64,000 nucleotides of DNA from Dictyobacter aurantiacus (lineage in GTDB: Bacteria > Chloroflexota > Ktedonobacteria > Ktedonobacterales > Ktedonobacteraceae): contig NZ_BIFQ01000001.1 in assembly GCF_003967515.1 (NCBI RefSeq), positions 2,356,001 through 2,420,000 of the forward strand, written 5' to 3'. The first letter of the stretch is position 1, and every line of letters starts with the position of its first letter. The translations under genes and the position numbers were made by a program. A model generated the notes under the pieces. That model worked only from the letters and a program-made list of their open reading frames with translations. It searched no databases and had not been told where the DNA came from. Of the stretch, positions 50,683 through 59,846 are shown in pieces.

Positions 50683-52089
50683 ATGTCATCTCAGTATCTC
50701 ACACCGCTTGAGGAGCCACAAGTTCCAGCATATCCCCCTGCCGAGATGGCGCAGGGATTGTACACTGCTCTGGCTCACTTTCTGGCTCCCTTGCTCATGC
50801 AAGCCGATAGCCGCATGGACAAACGACTGGTGCGCACGATGGTGCAGACCGTGGCGGTGATCTTGACCTTCCGTGATCGCGTCAATGGCTTGCTCCTTTC
50901 GGAAATGGGCGGCTATCTCGAGACGCCCGACAAAGCTCCGGCAGGAACCAAACGCCTGTCTCGGCTGCTGCATTGTCGCAAATGGTCGGCTGAACTGATC
51001 CGCTCGTATCTGTGGCATCGAGCCAGCCAACGTCTCACAAGGTGGAAACAGATGGGAAGGGATGTGCTGGCGCTGTGGGATGAGAGTGCGTGGGAGAAGC
51101 CAGAAACTATCGCCTCGGACGACCTTGCCCCGGTGCGCTCGAGTAAGGGCGCTCGACTCACCCATATCAAGAAAGGTTACTACACCCCGCCCCGTGGCCC
51201 CATCTTTGTGCCGGGCCTCCATTGGTTGGCCGTGGTCCTGGTCGGCAGCGAGCAGCAAGACGACCCGCCTGAACTAGCCAGCATGCGGTGGTGGACCAGC
51301 CGTGGGGCGCGCGCTTCCTTCAAACGCGATGAACAAGCCAAACTGTTACTGCAAGGCGTTCTGCTCTGGGGACGCGAGGTGATGCATGTCTTTGATCAAG
51401 GCTTCGCCAGCAGTTTCTGGCTGGGTCTGTTGCTGGCGTTCTCGTTGCGCTTTGTGCTGCGCTGGAAAAAAGATTACCAGCTCGTGGATGCCCAGGGTCA
51501 GCGACGTGCAGCCTGGAAAATCACCCGCGGCAAACGAGGATGGCAAGAACGCTGGGTGTGGGATTGCCGTCGTCACCAGTGGGTCATGGGCAGTGTTCTC
51601 GCTTGTGCGGTGAGGCATCCCGACCATCCTGAGCAGCCGTTGTGGTTGGTCGTGGCCCGGCGCAAAGGTGGCTTGCCCTGGTATCTGCTCACCGCCGAGT
51701 CCATCACCACCGCGGAAGATGCCTGGCGGATTATGTTTGCCTATGCGCGTCGCTGGCAGATCGAACTGACCTGGAAAGAAAACAAGAGCGAATTGGGCTT
51801 CCAAAGCCCGCGGCTCTGGGAGTGGGAGACGCGAGAAAAACTGCTGCTGTTGGCGGCGCTGGCCTACGCCTTTCTGCTGAGCCTGCTGGCGCCGTTTTAC
51901 GAACTCTTACGCCGCTGGCTGTTGCGGCACTACTGTCATCGCACAGGCCGTCATGCCCGGCAAGCACACCAGCCGTTTGCACGGCTGCGCCTGGCCTTGA
52001 GTCGGTTGTGGCAACGGATCCCTGCGCGCTGGGAGGAGGTAGCTGGCCGGCCCCGGCCCCAGCCTCGCGTCCAGATCATTATGCTCTGA
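50683..52089 (+). CDS. IS4-family DDE transposase
   Basis: 468 residues, apparently complete. The first catalytic Asp is probably in DVLALWDESAWEKPE and the second in VMHVFDQGFASSFWL. The catalytic Glu is in YARRWQIELTWKENKSELGF, which fits the family's Y-2-R-3-E-6-K signature exactly. It is rich in Trp and Arg like related transposases. AGGAGG lies 8 nt before ATG 50683. It has no frameshift or stop, so the element may be active. Confidence 0.92.
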   Translation: MSSQYLTPLEEPQVPAYPPAEMAQGLYTALAHFLAPLLMQADSRMDKRLVRTMVQTVAVILTFRDRVNGLLLSEMGGYLETPDKAPAGTKRLSRLLHCRKWSAELIRSYLWHRASQRLTRWKQMGRDVLALWDESAWEKPETIASDDLAPVRSSKGARLTHIKKGYYTPPRGPIFVPGLHWLAVVLVGSEQQDDPPELASMRWWTSRGARASFKRDEQAKLLLQGVLLWGREVMHVFDQGFASSFWLGLLLAFSLRFVLRWKKDYQLVDAQGQRRAAWKITRGKRGWQERWVWDCRRHQWVMGSVLACAVRHPDHPEQPLWLVVARRKGGLPWYLLTAESITTAEDAWRIMFAYARRWQIELTWKENKSELGFQSPRLWEWETREKLLLLAALAYAFLLSLLAPFYELLRRWLLRHYCHRTGRHARQAHQPFARLRLALSRLWQRIPARWEEVAGRPRPQPRVQIIML

Positions 52090-52427
52090 GGCGGTGTGGA
52101 GGTTCCCCACGTGACGAGAGACGCTCTGGTCGGCATCGGCTGACCATGTGGGCGTGTGTCCGGTGTTCATCGGGTACAACACGTCTTGCCAACAGAGGAT
52201 GCGAATGCGTGCGAAAAGAGCATACCCCTAGGCCCTGTGGAAGCCGCTGGGATGCTGTGGGAGTGGAAAGTCGGTTGACCAGCTCCTTTCTCTTTTTCCG
52301 TTTTTTGGCACAGTGGTGCTTTTCAGCGAGCCAAACGGGGAAAGCACGTTGTTCTGCAAGAGAAGAGAAGCGAGCAGTTCTCCTTCAAAAATGGAGAACT
52401 GCTCGCTTCTTTCACAAGTTCATCCCT
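52090..52427. other. Non-coding right arm of the IS
   Basis: No credible gene. It ends with an 18-bp-stem hairpin (52366-52383 and 52393-52410) next to the right inverted repeat, possibly blocking read-through into or out of the element. Confidence 0.55.
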
Positions 52428-52450
52428 AAAATTTGGGATGTCTCATGTTT
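52428..52450 (-). repeat. Right terminal inverted repeat of the IS
   Basis: Complement of the left end with one mismatch; it lies 12 bp from the ilvA stop codon. Confidence 0.88.
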
Positions 52451-52462
52451 TTCATGCCCGGA

Positions 52463-53737
52463 TTAATAATCAAATGATTGCGCCTCTTCAACCATGTAGC
52501 CTTCATCGCGCAGGCGGCGCAGGAGCTTCTCGCACTGGCGGCGATCGCTGGTCTCCATAGTGATAGTCTCTTCACGCTGCATGATCGGCAAGCGGTTGGA
52601 GATGCGCTGGTGGCGAACGTCGATGACGTTGATGCGCATATCGGTGATAATCGAGAGCATGCGCATAAGCTCGCCCGGTCGATCGGTCAGACGGGTATGG
52701 ATGACAAAGTAGCGGCCAGCACTGGCCAGTCCATGCTCGATGAAACGTCCCACCAGATTGATGTCGATGTTGCCACCGGTCAACGGGACCAGCACTTTCT
52801 TACCTTTGAGCTGGACCTTTCCACTTAAGAGGGACGCCAGCCCGATGGCGCCCGCGCCCTCCACCATCATTTTACACCGCTCCATCAGCAGGAGGACCGC
52901 GTTGATCGTGGCTTCGTCATCAACCAGTACCACGTCATCGACCAGTTGCTCGATGATTGAGAAGGTGAGATCACCGGGTTTCTTGACGGCGATGCCGTCC
53001 GCGATGGTGGTGATCGCTGGCAGCGTCGACAGCTTACCAGCATCCAGAGAAACACGGGTGCTGGGCGCTCCAGATGCCTGCACGCCGATGATGGTAATAT
53101 CGGGCTTCAAGGCCCGAGCGGCGATGGCGATGCCCGAAATCAGGCCGCCGCCCCCAATGGGGACGACGATGGCATCGGCATCGGGCAGATCATTGAGCAT
53201 CTCAAGTCCCAGTGTGCCCTGCCCCGCGATAACTTTGGGATCATCAAAGGCATGAATAAAGGTGGCGCCGCTCTCTTGCTGCAATTCCAGGCAGTGCTGG
53301 TATGCGTCGTCGTAGGTCGCTCCATATAACACAACGCGCGCACCGTACCCTTCAGTGGCGGTAACTTTGGCCAGGGGAGCACTTTCAGGCATGACGATCG
53401 TACAGGGGATATTATGCTGGGCGGCGGAAATCGCTACGCCTTGCGCGTGATTGCCAGCCGAGGCCGCGATCACACCTGCCTGATACTGCTTCTCCGTTAG
53501 CGTCGAGATTTTATATCCGGCTCCACGTACCTTGAATGAGCCTGAGCGCTGCATATGCTCATACTTCAGATAGATATCGGCCCCCGTCAACTGGCTCATT
53601 GTCCGTGAAGACGATAGCGGCGTATGATGAATCAACGGCTTAAGAAACTTGTACGCTTGCCAGATATCAGCTATTTTGACAGAACCGACTACCGCGGGGG
53701 TAGTGCCAGTGGTTAGATCGTTCTCTACAAGACGCAT
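52463..53737 (-). CDS. ilvA: Threonine dehydratase with C-terminal ACT domain
   Basis: 424 residues. It deaminates threonine to 2-oxobutanoate, the first step to isoleucine. The PLP lysine is in RSGSFKVRGAGYKI, the phosphate-binding loop is IVVPIGGGGLISG, and SAGNHAQGVAISA matches the family. The C-terminal 80 residues (HTRLTDRPGELMRMLSIITD) form one ACT domain, the type found in short regulated or catabolic forms. ATG 53737 follows AAGGAG by 8 nt. RidA, which deals with its reactive product, is also in this window at 38519. Confidence 0.93.
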   Translation of the reverse strand: MRLVENDLTTGTTPAVVGSVKIADIWQAYKFLKPLIHHTPLSSSRTMSQLTGADIYLKYEHMQRSGSFKVRGAGYKISTLTEKQYQAGVIAASAGNHAQGVAISAAQHNIPCTIVMPESAPLAKVTATEGYGARVVLYGATYDDAYQHCLELQQESGATFIHAFDDPKVIAGQGTLGLEMLNDLPDADAIVVPIGGGGLISGIAIAARALKPDITIIGVQASGAPSTRVSLDAGKLSTLPAITTIADGIAVKKPGDLTFSIIEQLVDDVVLVDDEATINAVLLLMERCKMMVEGAGAIGLASLLSGKVQLKGKKVLVPLTGGNIDINLVGRFIEHGLASAGRYFVIHTRLTDRPGELMRMLSIITDMRINVIDVRHQRISNRLPIMQREETITMETSDRRQCEKLLRRLRDEGYMVEEAQSFDY

Positions 53738-53823
53738 AAGTACGACTCCTTCCAGTCCCACGTAGGACGCCCAGCCGTCATGGCTACATTTATAGGCTCC
53801 GCTGCCTAAATGTTATGGGAAGG

Positions 53824-53853
53824 ATTATAGCGCATGTGCGATCTGTCTGACAA
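53824..53853 (-). promoter_or_regulatory. Sigma-70 promoter of ilvA
   Basis: On the minus strand TTGTCA and a perfect TATAAT are separated by 18 bp, giving a leader of about 80 nt. I see no T-box or attenuator peptide in that leader. Confidence 0.7.
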
Positions 53854-53883
53854 CCGTCCTATTTCCTTTTTTTTGAAATGTTA

Positions 53884-54160
53884 TGCCTGCGGCGCCTTCT
53901 TTTCGCCGCCCTGCGGGCGACGAGAGGAGGAGGGCATTGGGGGCACAGCCCCCAAGCCCCCAGTCAAGGGGCTCGCCGCCCCTTGCATCCCCGCTCGCCA
54001 GCCACCTTCTTTTTGCCGCCCTTCGGGTAGCGAGAGGAGAGGAGGCGTTGGGGGCACAGCCCCCAAGCCCCCGTAGGTGCCGGGCTTGCCCCGGCTTGGG
54101 CTCGCCGCTGGATCATGCCCCCGGCATGCTCGCTTGCCCTTAATTCAATTGATGGCCCCT
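53884..54160. repeat. GC-rich intergenic repeat block (second family)
   Basis: Two copies contain GTTGGGGGCACAGCCCCCAA or ATTGGGGGCACAGCCCCCAA, each preceded by a GCCGCCCTGCGGG-type hairpin and purine run. It closes with CATGCCCCCGGCATGCTCGC, which is also found at 59.19 kb. Directly downstream of it lie three long hairpins. Confidence 0.75.
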
Positions 54161-54178
54161 TCGGCGCGCACAAAAAAG

Positions 54179-54327
54179 AAGAACGGTGTGTGATATTGCG
54201 GCACGGCGCGGATGCGCCGTGCCGCAATATCACACACCGTTCTTAAAAAAGGGGTATGCCAGAAAGGCGCGCATGCGCCTTTCTGGCATACCCCTTTTTT
54301 GTGATTGGGGGCAAAGCCCCCAATCAC
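54179..54327. repeat. Three consecutive long hairpins
   Basis: Hairpin one (54179-54244) has 31-bp perfect arms and tip GCGC-GGAT-GCGC. Hairpin two (54245-54300) has 26-bp perfect arms, tip GCGC-GCAT-GCGC, and begins on the very next base with A6 and ends with T6. Hairpin three (54301-54327) has 12-bp arms around AAA. The third lies 4 bp after the stop codon of the minus-strand ATPase gene. Confidence 0.93.
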
Positions 54328-54331
54328 GCTA

Positions 54332-56245
54332 TTAATCGCGAGAGCGAAAGATTTTTACCCGGCGATGAGGCTCCTTACCTCGGCTGCGCGAGATGAGGTT
54401 GTAGCGAGTGGCCATTTGATGTTGCAGACGCCGTACATAGGCGTTGGCCGGAGCCAGTTCCGCCGTTGTGAGGCCCTTGTTCAAGACCTGGTGGATAGCG
54501 TCTTCTGTCTCAAGCAACGCTTGCTTGGTCGGATCATCAAATTCGCGCTCGTTTATACTCACCTGGGTATCTGATGCATCGGCACCATCACCATCGGGTG
54601 CGCTTTCAGGGATATCAAAGATGCGCGCCAGCGCGTGCTGCATCTGGGTAATAGTATTGTTTTTCAGTATAATAATCAGTTTGCGTTCTTGCTCCGCTTG
54701 TTGTAAGCGTTCGGGCTGTCGGCGATAATAATTCTTAAGCGTAATAACCGCGTCGGCTTCGCGCTCGTTGTTGGTGATCACAACCGGCACGCGCAACTGG
54801 CGCGCGGACTCCGAGAGTCGGTCGCGATTTACACCAAATGGATAGACCTTGAGCGTCTTGGGCGGACGAACCTCTGTCGCGGGCTCACTGGCCTGATAGA
54901 TCCCTTCCGTGATCTCGGTCATGGGGCGGGGCTTGACCAGAACAGCCGCATGGCTCTCTCCGTCATTGGGCGCGGTCCCTGTAGGTGCCAGCGCCTGGAC
55001 CTGTGGCGCGATATGTGCCGTGGTCTGGTTGCGACCACGTATGCGCTCACTGCCACCGCGCGGATCTATTGTAGGCGCGCCCGCGCCACGCAACGAACTC
55101 AGATGGGTATGATTGCGATCAAGATGACCACAATCATTGCGATCTGAGCGCTCGAACATACTTGTCGTGAAACCCTGTCCCGGGCGAGCACCGGGACCAC
55201 CGAGTCCGTTGCCCCAGCCAGGAACATCCATGCCACCCGTCGTCACTCGGCGGATCGAAACATGTCCGGTCTCCTCATCACGTGTACGCTCCTCGGCCAC
55301 GATAGGCTGGCCGCGCAGCATATTATCAACCGTATCTGCCACATCACGATGCACTACAGCTTCATCCCAACTCTGTTGTTCCACCACCACTTCGAAGGTC
55401 GGAAGCGATTTACGCTCCTGAATACTCTTCTGAGTATGGCGTCGACGCGCCTCCTCATCACCCAGGGTGACGGTCTGAATACCACCCACCAGGTCTGAAA
55501 GAGTCGGGTTTACAAGCAAGTTTCCCAGCGAATTACCATGAGCCGTCGCGACCAACTGCACACCACGTTCAGCAATCGTGCGTGCCGCGGCCGCCTCCAA
55601 CTCGGTACCAATCTCGTCAATAACGATCACCTGTGGCATATGGTTTTCCACAGCCTCGATCATCACAGCGTGCTGTTCCGCCGTACGCGCAACCTGCATA
55701 CGTCGAGCACGCCCAATGCCAGGGTGGGGGATATCCCCATCGCCAGCGATTTCATTAGACGTATCCACCACTACCACACGCTTATTCGCCTCATCCGCCA
55801 GGACTCGAGCGATTTCACGCAGGAGCGTTGTTTTACCCACGCCCGGACGACCAAGAATCAGGATGGATTGGCCCTGTTCGACAATATCACGGATCAGGGC
55901 AATACTGCCAAGCACCGCTCGACCAATACGGCAAGTTAAACCGACAATTCTCCCTTTCCGATTGCGCATCGCGCTAATACGGTGGAGTGTCCGCTCAATA
56001 CCCGCTCGGTTGTCATCGCCAAATTCCCCAATACGTTCAACGACGTACTCGAGATCGGCATATGTCACCGGTGTCGTACTAAGGATCACTTCCCCCTCGG
56101 GGAACCGGCCCTCGGCCTGACGCCCAAGGTCCATTACGATCTCCAGCAGTTCGCTTCGGTTATCCAGCCGATTGACCGCGTCGTGGATGTCTGGCGGAAG
56201 AGTAGCCAGCAGAGCCTCCAGATCGTCAGTGATCACATGTTGCAT
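54332..56245 (-). CDS. SpoIIIAA-like AAA ATPase with C-terminal R3H domain
   Basis: 637 residues. The N-terminal half is an ATPase like SpoIIIAA and chloroplast Ycf45: Walker [21 protein letters not shown], then [20 protein letters not shown] and Walker [22 protein letters not shown] disordered Gly/Arg/Pro region (about 330-440) is followed by a domain with [20 protein letters not shown]. The end holds an R3H-type single-strand nucleic-acid-binding stretch ([20 protein letters not shown], then [14 protein letters not shown]). It probably binds nucleic acid in an ATP-dependent way; its true role is unknown. It lies 10 bp after the GNAT gene. Confidence 0.88.
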   Translation of the reverse strand: MQHVITDDLEALLATLPPDIHDAVNRLDNRSELLEIVMDLGRQAEGRFPEGEVILSTTPVTYADLEYVVERIGEFGDDNRAGIERTLHRISAMRNRKGRIVGLTCRIGRAVLGSIALIRDIVEQGQSILILGRPGVGKTTLLREIARVLADEANKRVVVVDTSNEIAGDGDIPHPGIGRARRMQVARTAEQHAVMIEAVENHMPQVIVIDEIGTELEAAAARTIAERGVQLVATAHGNSLGNLLVNPTLSDLVGGIQTVTLGDEEARRRHTQKSIQERKSLPTFEVVVEQQSWDEAVVHRDVADTVDNMLRGQPIVAEERTRDEETGHVSIRRVTTGGMDVPGWGNGLGGPGARPGQGFTTSMFERSDRNDCGHLDRNHTHLSSLRGAGAPTIDPRGGSERIRGRNQTTAHIAPQVQALAPTGTAPNDGESHAAVLVKPRPMTEITEGIYQASEPATEVRPPKTLKVYPFGVNRDRLSESARQLRVPVVITNNEREADAVITLKNYYRRQPERLQQAEQERKLIIILKNNTITQMQHALARIFDIPESAPDGDGADASDTQVSINEREFDDPTKQALLETEDAIHQVLNKGLTTAELAPANAYVRRLQHQMATRYNLISRSRGKEPHRRVKIFRSRD

Positions 56246-56255
56246 AGGCAGTTTA

Positions 56256-57329
56256 TCACCTCATAATTTTTTGGCGCGAATTGACCGTCCCCAGGCCTTT
56301 CAAGCCATAGACCGCGCGTTGCTCCAGCAGGGGGACCGTGCTCTGCCTCGTGGCCAGTAAGGCCACGTGTCGCACAAGCAGTACCTTGGCCAGGACCTGC
56401 TCAAATCCACTATTGCAAAGAGCGGTGTTAACAAAAGAATCGTACTCGCGCACCAGGCAATAGATGCGCCGTACGTCGGCATCCAGCAGGCGCTTGATGC
56501 CGAACTGTATCAACGGCTCGGCAAGCTCGGCGTGTTCTGGATGTACCATCAGCGAGATGCGGTGCGGCGTCGAGCCGTGACCTCGACAGAGCCGCATCCA
56601 GGCTCCCACACGAACACCTACGTCACATACATAATTCTCACTACCACGGCCAAAAAAGGAAGGTAGTGGTTGTAGTGACCCGACTTGAAGTTTGGCGTAC
56701 TCTTCACTATTCTCGTAGAGCTCGGCCGTCAACACGCGTTGCGGCGTCACCGAACGATAGAGCTGGTATAATCCCCACACATGGTGGCGATTCCAGCGGC
56801 GTAGCGAAGGGAGCGCCGTCTCCGTCGCGACGTGTGTCGACCTGGATTTTTGCTGATATGGGTCATAGACATACGTCAGTTCACGTGCGTAGCGCTGGAA
56901 ACCCGAACGCTGGAACATCTCCATCTCAGGCATTTCATCTTCAACCTTCGCAAAGATGCGGAGAATGCCATGGGTTGAGGCCATCTCCAATGCATATTCA
57001 AGCAAGGCCGTTAGTATATCATCGCCGGCCAGTTGCGCGCCATCTCGCTGCGTCATTGAGGCCAGGTAGGCGAGGTCCCATGCGGCATGGGACGGTCGTT
57101 CGCGTACCTGGGCGAAGCCTAACAGGCGCCAGTGGTCCTCACAGATCCACGTGCGGACAGCTGGAGAAATGGGAAGAAGCTGCCTCAAAATAGGGGGCGA
57201 AGGAAGCGCACTCTCCACCGACTCGAGCCAGCAAACAAAATTTGCATAGTCGCGCTGGTTACCTCGAGCACGGTGGTCAATAGCGTAGATGATTCCCGGT
57301 AAATCTACATACAACACCGGTCTTATCAT
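56256..57329 (-). CDS. GNAT-like two-domain protein
   Basis: 357 residues. Both halves look like acetyltransferase folds: the first with [20 protein letters not shown] and [20 protein letters not shown], the second with [20 protein letters not shown] and ending in [19 protein letters not shown]. The acetyl-CoA loop is not clear in either, so catalysis is uncertain. AGGAG lies 6 nt before the ATG. It is embedded between pdxT and the R3H ATPase gene, all in one direction, and this may be a conserved pairing with the R3H gene. Confidence 0.7.
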   Translation of the reverse strand: MIRPVLYVDLPGIIYAIDHRARGNQRDYANFVCWLESVESALPSPPILRQLLPISPAVRTWICEDHWRLLGFAQVRERPSHAAWDLAYLASMTQRDGAQLAGDDILTALLEYALEMASTHGILRIFAKVEDEMPEMEMFQRSGFQRYARELTYVYDPYQQKSRSTHVATETALPSLRRWNRHHVWGLYQLYRSVTPQRVLTAELYENSEEYAKLQVGSLQPLPSFFGRGSENYVCDVGVRVGAWMRLCRGHGSTPHRISLMVHPEHAELAEPLIQFGIKRLLDADVRRIYCLVREYDSFVNTALCNSGFEQVLAKVLLVRHVALLATRQSTVPLLEQRAVYGLKGLGTVNSRQKIMR

Positions 57330-57372
57330 CCACTACTCCTGCGTTAGATAGAAGCTGTGTGTCAAGCTACTT

Positions 57373-57981
57373 CTACCTCTTCACGCTCTGTACTATGCGG
57401 AGAAAGTATTGATGAAAACGTGTATCTCCTGAAACCTCAGGATGAAATGCAGTGCCTAACAAGGGCCCTTCACGGACTGCGACGATAGTTCCATCATCGA
57501 GCGTTGCCAGCACCTCCACCTCGGGGCCAACCTGATCAACCTGTGGTCCCCGGATAAAGAAGGCGTGGAATGGCGCTTCGCCTAGTGCGGGCACTGACAG
57601 ATCAGTTTCAAAGCTTTCCCGCTGACTGCCAAACGCATTACGGCGGACCCGAATGTCCATGCTGGCCAATAGTGGTTGGCCGGCAAGAGCATTATCCGTC
57701 TCCTTCGCTAATAAAATGAGACCTGCACATGTCCCCCATATGGGAACGCCTTCACGAATCTTTCGTTGCAATACCTGGTGGAGATCGTAGGCAATCATCA
57801 GTTTACCGATTGTCGTACTTTCACCACCTGGTAGTATTATACCATCTATTTCGTCGAGATGTTTGGGGAGGCGAACAGCTTGCGCGTCCGCCCCTAATCC
57901 CTGCAACATCTTGATGTGTGCTTCAAAATCACCCTGTAATGCTAATACGCCGATACGGGGGGTTGGGTTGTATTTTTCCAT
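57373..57981 (-). CDS. pdxT: Pyridoxal 5'-phosphate synthase glutaminase subunit PdxT
   Basis: 202 residues, standard length. It releases ammonia from glutamine and passes it to PdxS. Landmarks are IGVLALQGDFEAHIKML, the oxyanion region LPGGESTTIGKLM, the catalytic Cys in PIWGTCAGLILLA and the His-Glu pair in GTAFHPEVSGDTR. It starts 33 bp after the pdxS stop, in the usual synthase pair. Confidence 0.96.
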   Translation of the reverse strand: MEKYNPTPRIGVLALQGDFEAHIKMLQGLGADAQAVRLPKHLDEIDGIILPGGESTTIGKLMIAYDLHQVLQRKIREGVPIWGTCAGLILLAKETDNALAGQPLLASMDIRVRRNAFGSQRESFETDLSVPALGEAPFHAFFIRGPQVDQVGPEVEVLATLDDGTIVAVREGPLLGTAFHPEVSGDTRFHQYFLRIVQSVKR

Positions 57982-58014
57982 GTGTTCTTCTTAATCAGTA
58001 TCAATCGAGTAGAA

Positions 58015-58902
58015 TTACCAGCCGCGTCGTGCCATCTGCTCCTGGGCGGGCAGATTATCCAGATTGATGCCAACCATGGGATCTCCCAGGTTGCGCGAAA
58101 CCTCGGCCAGGATTTCGGGATCCTGATAGTGGGTGGTCGCTTTGACGATAGCCTGGGCGCGTTTCATGGGATCGCCCGATTTGAAGATACCGGAACCAAC
58201 AAAGACGCCCTCGGCGCCCAACCGCATCATCAGCGCCGCGTCAGCGGGCGTGGCGATACCACCGGCGGAAAAGTTAACAACCGGCAGTTTACCCGTGCGA
58301 GCAACTTCCACCACCAGATCATAGGGAGCGCCCAGCTCTTTGGCCTCAGCCATCAGCTCCTCTTCCGGCAGCGATTGCAGGCGGCGCACACCACCCATGA
58401 TGGTACGCATATGACGTACGGCCTCAACCACGTTTCCAGTACCGGCCTCACCTTTGGTACGCAGCATCGCGGCACCCTCACCGACACGACGCAGGGCCTC
58501 GCCCAGATCGCGGGCTCCGCACACGAAGGGGATCGAAAACTCATGCTTATTGATGTGGAAGCGCTCATCGGCTGGCGTCAGCACCTCAGACTCATCGATA
58601 CAATCGATGCCCAGCGACTGCAGAATCTCGGCCTCCACGAAGTGTCCGATACGAACCTTCGCCATCACCGGAATCGTCACGGCCTCTTTAATCTTCAGAA
58701 TCAACTCTGGATCACTCATACGCGCGACGCCACCCTGGGCACGAATATCGGCAGGCACGCGCTCTAGAGCCATGACGGCAGAGGCACCAGCCTCTTCCGC
58801 GATCTTCGCCTGCTCCGCATTCACCACATCGCAGATCACTCCACCCTTTAACATCTCCGGAAAACTTCGTTTAACCTGTACAGTTCCAAGCTGCTTTTGC
58901 AT
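58015..58902 (-). CDS. pdxS: Pyridoxal 5'-phosphate synthase lyase subunit PdxS
   Basis: 295 residues, standard length. It builds PLP from ribose 5-phosphate, glyceraldehyde 3-phosphate and ammonia in a dodecamer with PdxT. Visible features are [40 protein letters not shown], the catalytic Lys in [13 protein letters not shown], and the second Lys in [19 protein letters not shown]. It probably opens a four-gene run pdxS-pdxT-GNAT-R3H ATPase. Confidence 0.97.
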   Translation of the reverse strand: MQKQLGTVQVKRSFPEMLKGGVICDVVNAEQAKIAEEAGASAVMALERVPADIRAQGGVARMSDPELILKIKEAVTIPVMAKVRIGHFVEAEILQSLGIDCIDESEVLTPADERFHINKHEFSIPFVCGARDLGEALRRVGEGAAMLRTKGEAGTGNVVEAVRHMRTIMGGVRRLQSLPEEELMAEAKELGAPYDLVVEVARTGKLPVVNFSAGGIATPADAALMMRLGAEGVFVGSGIFKSGDPMKRAQAIVKATTHYQDPEILAEVSRNLGDPMVGINLDNLPAQEQMARRGW

Positions 58903-59044
58903 ATATTTACCTCTCCTGGCGTGCTTGCTTAACGGTATGAAGTATGTAGTAAAGAAAATAAGTAACCTTATTTGGCAGAAATTCTAACACAAGAACATGG
59001 CTGGTATCTACAGCCAATCCCCTAACTGGAAACCATCCAACCAC
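58903..59044. other. Upstream region of pdxS
   Basis: Short AT-rich stretch that must contain the pdxS promoter; no clear hexamer pair was chosen. Confidence 0.35.
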
Positions 59045-59250
59045 CCATCCGTTCACTCCCCAACGCGGGAGGTGCAGGAGGGCGGCTAGCCCTCCTGCCG
59101 GGGTGTGGGGTGTCCCCACTCTCTCATCTCTCCTCTCGCGCCGCCGCAGGCGGCGCGTAAAAAGAGAAAAAGGATTTTGTGGGGACTATCATGCCCCCGG
59201 CATGCTTGCCCCACACCCCGGCAGGGAGGACCCTGCACCCCTTAAGTGGA
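59045..59250. repeat. GC-rich intergenic repeat (second family, inverted copy)
   Basis: Contains GGAGGTGCAGGAGGGCGGC, CCCTCCTGCCGGGGTGTGGG and a GCCGCC-GCA-GGCGGC hairpin. These are the complements of motifs at 44.34-44.58 kb, so the copy lies in the opposite orientation. It ends with the same CATGCCCCCGGCATGCT as the 53.9 kb block. Confidence 0.72.
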
Positions 59251-59426
59251 CGCCAATAAAGAACCAATGGCGGTGGTGCATACATGTGGATGGAGGGGCC
59301 AAATTGGCGGGCCCTCAAATATCTCTCTATTTATTGTAACAAAAGGCAGGGGCAGATCTATGCCCGGATAAACCCGGCAAGAGGGGAATAGGTGTATAAA
59401 AATGTGAGGATGAAATAACGCCGGCC

Positions 59427-59846
59427 TTAATCTCGAATGAGATGAAGACTTAGGCGTAAAGCCTGATCAACGCGATACAACTCCTCAGGGCTAATCGAGC
59501 CACGACGCCTGATAAGACGTGTCTTCTCAATCGTCATGATCTGCTCGCATTTTACGTCGGTGTAATCACTTAAGCCATTATTTTGAGTAGGTGTAATGCG
59601 TACATGCAACGGAAGCTCTCGTTCCGTGCGGCTCATCGAGGCAACGATAGTTAAAGGATAAGAAGAAGAGGAATTGCCTCGATCATTTTGTATCACTAAC
59701 GCCGGCCGCGTGCCTTGCTGTTCTGCACCACGTCCGGGTGACCAATTAACATCCCAAATCTCACCACGCCGCGGACTTGGAATACTAGCATTCGCATCCT
59801 GCTGCTGCTTCAGGCTCGGCAATGACTGCCTGGCCTCATTACTCAT
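59427..59846 (-). CDS. mazF: MazF/PemK-type endoribonuclease toxin
   Basis: 139 residues with a roughly 25-residue N-terminal extension. The core reads RRGEIWDVNWSPGRGAEQQG, then TRPALVIQNDRGN, YPLTIVASMSRTERELPLHV and the late KCEQIMTIEKTRL. This fits the beta-barrel RNase toxins that cut mRNA at short motifs. The start overlaps the upstream antitoxin stop by 4 bp (ATGA), the classic layout of such pairs. Confidence 0.9.
   Translation of the reverse strand: MSNEARQSLPSLKQQQDANASIPSPRRGEIWDVNWSPGRGAEQQGTRPALVIQNDRGNSSSSYPLTIVASMSRTERELPLHVRITPTQNNGLSDYTDVKCEQIMTIEKTRLIRRRGSISPEELYRVDQALRLSLHLIRD

Larger units (their letters stand above)
50575..52450 (+). mobile_element. IS4-family insertion sequence, about 1.88 kb
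   Basis: The terminal inverted repeats of 23 bp (50575-50597 and 52428-52450) differ at one base; the inner part reads CATGAGACATCCC. One transposase gene lies inside. About 340 bp of non-coding sequence separates the transposase stop from the right end and holds an 18-bp-stem hairpin at 52366-52410. A target duplication could not be defined. The element sits between the accB terminator and the 3' end of the convergent ilvA gene, so it interrupts neither. Confidence 0.88.

Noticed and set aside
51642-52466. Second long frame overlapping the transposase
   Set aside because: Shifted-frame shadow of the transposase with Ala/Arg-rich composition. IS4 transposases do not need a second frame.
53738-53823. 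T-box leader for ilvA
   Set aside because: The leader is only about 80 nt and lacks the conserved T-box bulge sequence.
53834-54233. Frames in the 53.9 kb repeat block
   Set aside because: Repeat-derived Pro/Gly/Ala text that is open on both strands.
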